Assembly (NCBI GenBank): GCA_003663415.1
Contig: QMZY01000032.1
Span: 1-8,750, forward strand
Direction of reading: 5' to 3'
DNA: 8,750 bases
DNA from: Candidatus Aenigmatarchaeota archaeon
GTDB lineage: Archaea; Aenigmatarchaeota; Aenigmatarchaeia; QMZP01
In this document: positions 1 to 5,988 of the stretch, piece by piece
Layout of the letters: the number at the start of each line of letters is the position of its first letter
How positions within the stretch are numbered: the stretch's first letter is position 1
Notes under the pieces: generated by a model
Told to the model about the DNA's origin: nothing
What the model saw: only the letters and a program-made list of their open reading frames with translations
The model's database searches: none
Program-made: the position numbers and the translations under genes

Positions 1-1153
1 CATTATTGATGGGGTAAATGGATATATCTCAGATAATATTGAGTATCTGAGAGAAAGAATCAGAATGCTTCTGATGGATAAAGGGCTTGCTAAGCGAATA
101 GGTAAAGAAGCAAGAAATACTGTGGTGGAAAAATTTGGGATAAAGGAATTCCTTAAAAAATGGAATGAGGTCATTGAAAACTCAGTAAGAATGGGTAATG
201 GAAAAAGGTTAAAGGTTTTACTCAGTTACACTTCTAATCCCCAGACAACAGCTGCCTATATAGAAAAGGCAATTATGAATTTAGAAAAATTTGGCTATGG
301 ACAAAGGTTGATTTTCGTAGGTGGATCTCCTCGGTCTGGAACGACACTTATACAGTGTATTTTAAATAATCATCCAGAAATTTGTGGAGGTCCTGAATTT
401 GACAGAATTCCTAACATTATAGAATTGAGAAACTTACTTCATAAATCAATAACGGATAAAAGGATTGATGTTTTTTGTACCTATCAACAGGTGGATGAGG
501 AAATTGGTTTTTTGATAGAGAGACTTCTGTTGCCTTATGCCGAAAGAAAAAGGAAAATACTTTTGAGTGAGAAGACACCATTTAACGTTTTATATTTTAA
601 TGAGTTATTAGAGGTTTTCCCAAAAGCAAGATTTATTTTTTGTGTAAGAGATCCTAGGGCAGTAATTAGCTCTATGTTGAGAGTAGGAGAAAGGTATAGG
701 GAAAAAGGCATACCAGCTCCAGACTTTACTCAAGACATCAGCGCTGCGATAAGAACAGTGAAGATATGTAATCAAAAAGGATTTGAAGCAACAAAAAAGT
801 CAAATAGAGTGTTTACAATAAAATATGAAAATTTAGTTAATAATCCGCATTCCGTCACGCAGGATTTGTGTAATTTTTTAAATGTTGCTTGGTCACCTTC
901 TTTAATACAGGTTAATGAAGATACAGAAACTTTAAAATGTGTAGATGGCATTTGGGGTACACGCAAAAATTTTGGTCAACCTCCAGATTCACAAAGAATA
1001 AATAGATGGAAAAAACAACTAACATCTTTTCAGATCTTTCTCATAAATAACAGCTTTAAAAATGATCAAAATTTATTGAATTTGGATTATTCATTTAAAG
1101 TAGAAGGAATCTCCAATGAATTTATCAAAATGCAAAATAATAAACCTTCCTAA
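1..1153 (+). CDS. Glycosyltransferase (GT-B C-terminus)-sulfotransferase fusion, 5'-partial
   Basis: The frame is open from base 2, so the ATG at 65 is an internal Met and the gene begins outside the window. Bases 2 to about 180 encode a typical C-terminal end of a GT4-like GT-B glycosyltransferase: DGVNGY (8-25), then the helix with RIGKEAR and EKFGIKEF ending in a Trp. Bases about 305-1060 encode a PAPS-dependent sulfotransferase of the Sulfotransfer_3 type. The 5'-phosphosulfate loop GSPRSGTT is at 323-346 and the 3'-phosphate motif RDPRAVISSML starts at 647; EKTPFN and KYENLVNNP are also family-like. The protein would transfer a sugar and/or sulfate a glycan or other acceptor in the cytoplasm; the acceptor is unknown. 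The 3' end overlaps the next gene by 38 bases. The sulfotransferase call is strong. The glycosyltransferase call rests on about 60 visible residues. Confidence 0.85.
   Translation, partial: IIDGVNGYISDNIEYLRERIRMLLMDKGLAKRIGKEARNTVVEKFGIKEFLKKWNEVIENSVRMGNGKRLKVLLSYTSNPQTTAAYIEKAIMNLEKFGYGQRLIFVGGSPRSGTTLIQCILNNHPEICGGPEFDRIPNIIELRNLLHKSITDKRIDVFCTYQQVDEEIGFLIERLLLPYAERKRKILLSEKTPFNVLYFNELLEVFPKARFIFCVRDPRAVISSMLRVGERYREKGIPAPDFTQDISAAIRTVKICNQKGFEATKKSNRVFTIKYENLVNNPHSVTQDLCNFLNVAWSPSLIQVNEDTETLKCVDGIWGTRKNFGQPPDSQRINRWKKQLTSFQIFLINNSFKNDQNLLNLDYSFKVEGISNEFIKMQNNKPS
1102..1109 (+). promoter_or_regulatory. Ribosome binding site for the ketoisomerase gene
   Basis: AGAAGGAA, with GAAGGA ending 7 bases before the ATG at 1116. 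It lies inside the coding region of the upstream fusion gene and supports the 1116 start despite the 38-base overlap. Confidence 0.6.
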
Positions 1154-1538
1154 GATAACAGATAGAAAAGGTAACCTTACATTCATCGAGGAGAATAGGC
1201 ACATACCATTTGAAATTAAAAGAGTATATTATCTCTACGATGTCCCTGGTGGTGAAACAAGAGGGGGACATGCCCACAAGCGCCTCCAACAATTTATAAT
1301 TGCCGCGAGTGGTAGTTTTGACGTTATTTTTGATGATGGATTTGAAAGAAAAAGGTTTCATCTGAATAGATCCTACTATGGTTTGTATGTGGCACCTATG
1401 ATATGGCGTGAACTGAATAATTTCTCTTCAGGTTCTGTTTGTCTAGTCCTGGCATCCGATTTTTACGACGAAGATGATTATATAAGAGATTATGAAACTT
1501 TTAAAAAAATGGCTAAGGGAAATGAGAAGAAGTTTTAA
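1116..1538 (+). CDS. fdtA: dTDP-4-oxo-6-deoxyglucose 3,4-ketoisomerase (FdtA/QdtA, WxcM-like cupin)
   Basis: A 140-residue protein, full length for stand-alone FdtA/QdtA-type isomerases. These move the keto group of dTDP-4-keto-6-deoxy-D-glucose from C4 to C3, giving the substrate for a 3-aminotransferase. Visible marks are DRKGNL (residues 16-21), RVYYLYDVPGGETRGGHAHK (36-55) with the paired cupin histidines H52 and H54, Q58/Q59, FDDG (72-75), and the late cupin strands around YVAPMIWREL (91-100) and LASDFYDEDDYIRDY. The sequence does not tell the Fuc3N (FdtA) from the Qui3N (QdtA) stereochemistry, so the symbol names the family rather than a proven product. The DegT aminotransferase five genes on is the expected partner. 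RmlA, RmlB and an FdtC/QdtC N-acyltransferase are not seen here. The gene overlaps both neighbours, which suggests translational coupling. Confidence 0.88.
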   Translation: MNLSKCKIINLPKITDRKGNLTFIEENRHIPFEIKRVYYLYDVPGGETRGGHAHKRLQQFIIAASGSFDVIFDDGFERKRFHLNRSYYGLYVAPMIWRELNNFSSGSVCLVLASDFYDEDDYIRDYETFKKMAKGNEKKF

Positions 1539-2502
1539 AGTCCTAATAACGGGTGTAGGCAGTACCACAGCTCTTTCTGTTATAAAAGGGTTGAAAAAGC
1601 AAGATGTATTTAATGTATTCATAGTTGGTACAGACATTAATGAGGAAAAAAATATAGCGGGATCGAAATTCTGTGACAAATTCTTCAAAGTTCCTCTTGC
1701 TATTAATGAAGAAAACTATATAGCTACACTTGCCGATATAATCAATTCGGAATCTATTGACTTACTTATCCCAATTGTTGATATTGAACTTGAGGTCATT
1801 GCTCGAAACAGAGATGTCATCGAGAAATCGACTTACTTATTATTGTCCTCCTATGATACTGTTATGATATGCAATGACAAGTTTAGAACATATGATTTTT
1901 TTAATAAGCAGGGAATACCCACTCTAAAAACTATTTTAGCTGATGATTTTAGCAAAATTAAAAATCTTCTTGTTCATTCAGGCATGGATTTCCCTTTAAT
2001 AGCAAAACCCAGAAAAGGAGTGAGTAGCCGAGATATATACGAAATTCAGAACGAAGAAGAACTTTTTCTCATAAAGAAAGTAAAAGATCCCCTGCTTCAA
2101 GAGAAAGGGAGAGGGCAGGAATATACGATAGATGTCTTCTGTGATGGGGAAAATTCGATTTCTGCTGTACCAAGAAAAAGAATAGAAACAAGAGCAGGTA
2201 TATCTTATAAAGGGCAAACTGAGAAAGATGAGAAACTTATAAGTCCTGCAAAGAAAATAGCAGAGAGACTAAATATCAAGGGACCCGCAAATATTCAGTG
2301 CTTTAAAAATGGTGACGAAGTAAGATTTTTTGAGATCAACCCAAGATTTTCCGGCAGTCTACCTTTAACAATAGCTGCAGGAGTGAACACTCCACTATTC
2401 GCGCTAAAAATGGCAGCGGGAGAAAAGTTAGAACCTGTAAAGGATTTTAAAATCGTAAAAATGTGCCGATATTGGAAAGAGGTGTTTTATGATGGAGATT
2501 GA
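1492..2502 (+). CDS. ATP-grasp ligase (PylC/carbamoyl-phosphate-synthase-like)
   Basis: A 336-residue single-chain ATP-grasp enzyme. Such enzymes activate a carboxylate as an acyl phosphate and join it to an amine or other nucleophile. The N-terminal Rossmann-like pre-ATP-grasp fold has FKVLITGVGSTTALSVIKGL (15-34) and LLIPIVDIELE (91-101). ATP-site residues include K130 in CNDK, K172 in AKPRKG, and E204 and E210 in the LLQEKGRGQEYTIDV strand. The Mg-binding end is FFEINPRFSG (279-288, E281/N283/R285). Start choice is uncertain. The ATG at 1492 gives a 47-base overlap with the ketoisomerase gene. The ATG at 1522 (326 aa) fits the family N-terminus better and overlaps by 17, but neither has a well-spaced Shine-Dalgarno. 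The substrate is not readable from sequence. Context suggests acylation of an amino sugar or of a sugar carboxylate. Confidence 0.82.
   Translation: MKLLKKWLREMRRSFKVLITGVGSTTALSVIKGLKKQDVFNVFIVGTDINEEKNIAGSKFCDKFFKVPLAINEENYIATLADIINSESIDLLIPIVDIELEVIARNRDVIEKSTYLLLSSYDTVMICNDKFRTYDFFNKQGIPTLKTILADDFSKIKNLLVHSGMDFPLIAKPRKGVSSRDIYEIQNEEELFLIKKVKDPLLQEKGRGQEYTIDVFCDGENSISAVPRKRIETRAGISYKGQTEKDEKLISPAKKIAERLNIKGPANIQCFKNGDEVRFFEINPRFSGSLPLTIAAGVNTPLFALKMAAGEKLEPVKDFKIVKMCRYWKEVFYDGD
2478..2484 (+). promoter_or_regulatory. Ribosome binding site for the SDR gene
   Basis: AGAGGTG ends 4 bases before the ATG at 2489 and 7 before a second in-frame ATG at 2492. Either can be the start and the products differ by one Met. 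The site lies within the 3' end of the ATP-grasp gene. Confidence 0.6.
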
Positions 2503-3490
2503 AAAATTAAAAGTTTTAGTTACCGGTGGTGCCGGATTTATCGGTTCTCATATTGTAGAGAGTTTAGTCAAAAAGGGCGCAGAAGTTATTGTCTATGATA
2601 ATTTTAGTACTGGTTCTATAGAAAATATTAAACACTTAGAGAAGGATATTGAAGTAATTAGAGCCGATATTTTAGATTACGATAAGCTCTTAGACGTTTG
2701 TAGAGGTGTGAACGTCATCTCGCATCAAGCAGCTCAATTAGAGATAACTAAATGCATCGATAATCCTATCGAAGATTTAAAAATTAATGCCGAGGGTAGT
2801 TTGAATGTTTTTAACGCCGCTATAAAAAATGGTGTTAAAAAAGTAATTTATGCTTCTTCTGCATGTGTTTATGGTCAAGCTCAATATATTCCTCAAGATG
2901 AAAACCACCCCACTAATCCTAACTGGCAATATGGGATTAGTAAGCTTGCAGTAGAAAAATATGCTGATATTTATAATAAGTACTATGGAATACCTACGAT
3001 TGGTTTGAGATATTCAATTGTCTATGGACCCAAGGAATGGTATGGAAGAGTGCTAACAGTATTTCTAAAAAGGGCTATGGAAGGACAATTGCCAGTAGTG
3101 TGGGGTGGAGATCAAATAAGAGATTTCATCTATATAAGTGATGTTGTCTCTTTGCATAGTTTATGTATTGAAAGTGACATCGTCTACAATGATATTTTTA
3201 ACGTTTCCACAGGTATCGGAACCAGTATTAAACAATTGGCAAGATTAATTATTGAGATCTTTGACTTAGATGGAGAACCTATATATGAAGACGTAAAAGA
3301 AGGTGAGGGGTCGGAATTGCTGGAAGGTAGGAAAAGGTTACCTATGGAGCTAAAAAAGATGGTCTTAGATAATAGAAAGGCAAAGAAAAACTTGGGATGG
3401 GAACCTAGGGTGAGACTGAGAGAGGGTCTAATAAAAGAATTCGAATGGTTAAAGTCTAATAAACATAGATGGAAGAAAATGAGTTATTAA
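2489..3490 (+). CDS. NAD-dependent nucleotide-sugar epimerase/dehydratase (extended SDR)
   Basis: A 333-residue extended short-chain dehydrogenase/reductase, close to the usual length for UDP-glucose 4-epimerase and relatives. The NAD-binding motif TGGAGFIGS is at residues 12-20. Next come YDNFSTG (36-42) closing the second beta strand, HQAA (79-82), the catalytic Ser region ASSACVYG (122-129), and the YxxxK pair Y148/K152 in YGISK. GLRYSIVYGP and the WGGDQIRDFIYISDV stretch follow in the sugar-binding half. It would oxidise C4 of a nucleotide sugar with tightly bound NAD to epimerise or dehydrate it. 4-Epimerase is the nearest general description, but 4,6-dehydratase or another epimerase cannot be excluded by eye. 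It starts 14 bases inside the ATP-grasp gene and stops 10 bases before the methyltransferase ATG. Confidence 0.88.
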   Translation: MMEIEKLKVLVTGGAGFIGSHIVESLVKKGAEVIVYDNFSTGSIENIKHLEKDIEVIRADILDYDKLLDVCRGVNVISHQAAQLEITKCIDNPIEDLKINAEGSLNVFNAAIKNGVKKVIYASSACVYGQAQYIPQDENHPTNPNWQYGISKLAVEKYADIYNKYYGIPTIGLRYSIVYGPKEWYGRVLTVFLKRAMEGQLPVVWGGDQIRDFIYISDVVSLHSLCIESDIVYNDIFNVSTGIGTSIKQLARLIIEIFDLDGEPIYEDVKEGEGSELLEGRKRLPMELKKMVLDNRKAKKNLGWEPRVRLREGLIKEFEWLKSNKHRWKKMSY

Positions 3491-3499
3491 GGTGAGGAG
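3489..3499 (+). promoter_or_regulatory. Ribosome binding site that decides the methyltransferase start
   Basis: AAGGTGAGGAG sits directly before the ATG at 3501. Its AGGTGA part (3490-3495) has 5-base spacing. A GTG at 3492 is in frame and would add three residues, but it lies inside this element and has no Shine-Dalgarno of its own. ATG 3501 is therefore preferred. Confidence 0.7.
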
Positions 3500-3500
3500 T

Positions 3501-4247
3501 ATGAATCGAAAGAAGGAGATAATTGAAAAAGTAGCAAAGTGGTATGATTCACAAGGTGGTTTCAAAAAGGATTGGGGTAATTTCCACAAAAAATTAGTCT
3601 ATTATAGGTATCTCACAGCAAGCAAATTTTTTAAAGGAAATACTGTTCTTGAAATGGGAATAGCTGACGGTGAAATGACAGAGTATCTTTTTAAACATTT
3701 TGACAAAGTTGTGGGATTAGAAGGAAGTGAACATTTTATAGAAGAAGTAAAGCACAGATTTCCTGAATATTTTAAATCGGGACGTTTAGAACTGATTCAT
3801 TCGTTGTTTGAAGAGTATAAATCTGAGGCCAAGTTTGATACGATCTTAGCAGGCCATATATTAGAACACATGGAAAATCCAATAGAAATTCTCACAAGGA
3901 TAAAAGATTGGTTAGTAGATGATGGTATAATTATTATACTTGTTCCAAATGCAAATTCTCTCCATAGGCAAGCCGGCGTAAAAATGGGGTTATTAAAAAA
4001 GGTGGATGAACGGAATGATTTAGATAGAAAATTAGGTCATAGGAGAGTTTACTCTTCAGAAACTTTAAAGAGAGATATAAAATCTGCTGGTCTAAAAATC
4101 AAAGAAATGGGAGGAGTATTTTTGAAGCCACTTACTAATGCTCAAATAGAAAGGTGGTTTACTAAAGAAATGATGGATGCTTTTTATGAACTTGGTAAGG
4201 AATATCCTGAGATAGCAGCAGAAATATATGCAGTGTGTGAAAAATGA
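3501..4247 (+). CDS. Class I SAM-dependent methyltransferase
   Basis: 248 residues from the ATG at 3501 (251 if the GTG at 3492 were used). SAM-binding motif I is VLEMGIADG (residues 49-57), a variant of the E-x-G-x-G-x-G loop with Ala in the middle position. The acidic residue after strand 2 is E74 in VVGLEGSE. FDTILAGHILEHMENPIE (112-129) is the motif II/post-II region, and DDGIIIILVPNANSLHRQ (140-157) is the strand 5 region typical of Methyltransf_11/23 proteins in glycan clusters. It is a cytoplasmic enzyme, likely methylating a nucleotide sugar, a glycan end or a side group added to it. O- versus N-methylation cannot be told. The stop overlaps the next start as ATGA, so the HAD gene is probably translationally coupled. 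Confidence 0.88.
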   Translation: MNRKKEIIEKVAKWYDSQGGFKKDWGNFHKKLVYYRYLTASKFFKGNTVLEMGIADGEMTEYLFKHFDKVVGLEGSEHFIEEVKHRFPEYFKSGRLELIHSLFEEYKSEAKFDTILAGHILEHMENPIEILTRIKDWLVDDGIIIILVPNANSLHRQAGVKMGLLKKVDERNDLDRKLGHRRVYSSETLKRDIKSAGLKIKEMGGVFLKPLTNAQIERWFTKEMMDAFYELGKEYPEIAAEIYAVCEK

Positions 4248-4900
4248 AGTGGACTATATTTTTTGATCTTGATGGAACGCTAATCGATACCTCAGAAAGG
4301 CATTACAGAGTACATACAGATATTTTGGACTTTTATGGAATGCCAAATACACTTACAAAGGAAGAATTTTGGAAGCTTAAAAAAACTGGTAAGAAAACAG
4401 TAGAAATCCTCCCTGAGACCTCTAAAGAGTTTATTCAGCAATTTTTAAATGAATGGCTAAAAAAGATAGAAAATAGGGAATACTTAAGATTCGATAAACT
4501 CTTACCAAAATGCTCGGGTATCTTATCGATATTAAAAAATAAAGTTGATCTAGTACTCACAACACTACGAAATAATAAAAAAAATCTTTTCTGGGAGCTC
4601 AACAATTTTGGATTGACTAACTACTTTAAGGAAATATTGGTAGATTCGCCATTGAAAGTGAAAAATAAGATGCCACTGATTAAGGAGTACATCGAGAGAA
4701 ATTCAAAAAGCGATAATTTCATCATTGTAGGGGACTCTGAAGTAGACGTATCTTCAGGAAAGGAACTTGGAATGTTAACAGTTGCAGCTACTTATGGAAT
4801 AAGGTCAAAAGAGTTCTTAATGAAGTTGAAACCTGATTTTTGCTTAGATAAACTTTTTGAGTTCCCTGAAATTTTAAAAGGAATTGGTGATGACTCATGA
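4244..4900 (+). CDS. HAD-superfamily phosphatase (phosphoglycolate phosphatase-like)
   Basis: 218 residues, the usual size for a C1-capped HAD hydrolase. Motif I is FFDLDGTL (6-13) with nucleophile D8 and acid/base D10. A helical cap spans about residues 16-85. Motif II is around LVLTTL (103-108), motif III Lys is probably K142 in KVKNK, and motif IV is VGDSEVD (162-168) with acidic D164, E166 and D168. All catalytic parts are present, so it should be an active phosphohydrolase on a small phosphorylated metabolite. Beta-phosphoglucomutase-like activity is less likely but not excluded. Both ends overlap neighbours by four bases (ATGA at 4244 and at 4897), which ties it closely to the methyltransferase and aminotransferase genes. 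The substrate is unknown; a sugar phosphate or a phosphorylated hydroxy acid are context-based guesses. Confidence 0.87.
   Translation: MKWTIFFDLDGTLIDTSERHYRVHTDILDFYGMPNTLTKEEFWKLKKTGKKTVEILPETSKEFIQQFLNEWLKKIENREYLRFDKLLPKCSGILSILKNKVDLVLTTLRNNKKNLFWELNNFGLTNYFKEILVDSPLKVKNKMPLIKEYIERNSKSDNFIIVGDSEVDVSSGKELGMLTVAATYGIRSKEFLMKLKPDFCLDKLFEFPEILKGIGDDS
4886..4890 (+). promoter_or_regulatory. Ribosome binding site for the aminotransferase gene
   Basis: GGTGA, 6 bases before the ATG at 4897 and inside the last codons of the HAD gene. It supports translation of the aminotransferase by re-initiation or coupling at the ATGA overlap. Confidence 0.5.
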
Positions 4901-5988
4901 TACCTTTCATTGATTTAAAAACCGAATATGCGGAAATAAGCGAAGAAATAACGGAAACAGTTCAAAGGGTTCTAAAAAGTGGATGGTTTATCTTAGGAGA
5001 AGAAGTGAAAAGATTTGAGGAAGATTTCTCGAAATATATTGGAACAAAATACTCTGTTGGCGTAAATTCGGGTTCTGACGCTCTTTTTCTTGCACTTAAA
5101 GTCCTTGGAATTGGAAAGGGTGATGAGGTAATAACAGTTTCCCATACTTTTATATCAACGGTGGATGCAATTATGAGAAATGGAGCAAGACCGGTTTTTG
5201 TTGATATTGAGCCTGATACATATTGCATTGATGTTTCTAAAATAGAGAAAAAAATAACGAATAAAACAAAAGCAATTTTACCTGTGCATTTGTATGGTCA
5301 TCCAGCAGATATGGAACCAATTATGAAGCTTGCTGAGAAATATAATTTATTTGTAATAGAAGACGCTTGTCAGGCACATGGTGCAGAATATAAAGGTAAA
5401 AAAGTAGGTAGCATTGGTGATCTAGGTTGTTTCAGTTTCTATGCGGTGAAAAATCTTGGGGCTTATGGGGACGGTGGGATAGTTGTTACAAATGATAAAG
5501 AGTTAGCTGAAAAGCTTAAAAAGTTCAGAAATTATGGATCATCTCAAAAATATCATCAAGATTTTATAGGTATTAACAGCAGATTGGATGAAATTCAGGC
5601 AGCAATATTGAGAGTGAAACTGAAATATCTTGAAGAGTGGAACAAAAAGAGAAGAATAGTTGCAAATACCTACAATAACCAGTTAAAAAATACAGGCATA
5701 ATCTTACCTATTGAAAGGAATTTTGCTAAGCATGTTTATCATTTATATGTGATAAGATGCAAAAATAGAGACATGCTTCAACAATACCTCCAGAAAAACG
5801 GAATACAAACACAAATTCATTATCCCATTCCTGTTCATAGACAGAAAGCTTATTTAAGATTAGGACATGATTCATGCTTAACGATCACTGAGAATGTATG
5901 TAATGAGATTCTTTCATTACCTATGCATCCCTGGATAAGCGAGGAGGAAATATCACAGATAGTAGAGGTAATTAAAAAATGCCATTAA
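4897..5988 (+). CDS. PLP-dependent nucleotide-sugar aminotransferase (DegT/DnrJ/EryC1/StrS, FdtB-like)
   Basis: 363 residues, full length for the family. The N-terminus IPFIDLKTEY is typical. The PLP-phosphate region VNSGSDAL is at 56-63, VSHTFISTVDAI at 81-92, EDACQAHGA at 155-163 with D156 contacting the pyridine nitrogen, and FSFYAVKNLGAYGDGG at 179-194 with K185 as the predicted Schiff-base lysine. INSRLDEIQAA (226-236) and the C-terminal HYPIPVHRQ and LSLPMHPW pieces are also standard. It transfers an amino group, usually from glutamate, to a keto sugar nucleotide. Next to an FdtA/QdtA-type isomerase the most likely reaction is 3-amination, as by FdtB/QdtB, but regiochemistry is inferred from context only. 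ATG 4897 overlaps the HAD stop as ATGA, and the 3' end overlaps the glycosyltransferase gene by 10 bases. Confidence 0.92.
   Translation: MIPFIDLKTEYAEISEEITETVQRVLKSGWFILGEEVKRFEEDFSKYIGTKYSVGVNSGSDALFLALKVLGIGKGDEVITVSHTFISTVDAIMRNGARPVFVDIEPDTYCIDVSKIEKKITNKTKAILPVHLYGHPADMEPIMKLAEKYNLFVIEDACQAHGAEYKGKKVGSIGDLGCFSFYAVKNLGAYGDGGIVVTNDKELAEKLKKFRNYGSSQKYHQDFIGINSRLDEIQAAILRVKLKYLEEWNKKRRIVANTYNNQLKNTGIILPIERNFAKHVYHLYVIRCKNRDMLQQYLQKNGIQTQIHYPIPVHRQKAYLRLGHDSCLTITENVCNEILSLPMHPWISEEEISQIVEVIKKCH
5964..5969 (+). promoter_or_regulatory. Ribosome binding site for the GT2-TPR gene
   Basis: AGAGGT with 9 bases to the ATG at 5979, inside the end of the aminotransferase gene. It supports the 5979 start, which also gives the normal GT2 N-terminus (ISVIMLTYN). 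Confidence 0.5.

Noticed and set aside
1499..1510. TTTTAAAAAAAT run in the overlap of the ketoisomerase and ATP-grasp genes, a possible slippery site for a fused product
   Set aside because: The ATP-grasp frame is +1 relative to the ketoisomerase frame, so a -1 slip on this run would not enter it. A-runs of this size are common in AT-rich DNA.
5433..5480. FSFYAVKN around the aminotransferase lysine instead of the commoner FSFYPxKN, considered as a possible loss of function
   Set aside because: The lysine, the following NLGAYGDGG and the D156 region are all present. The residue before Val varies within the family, so the enzyme is most likely active.
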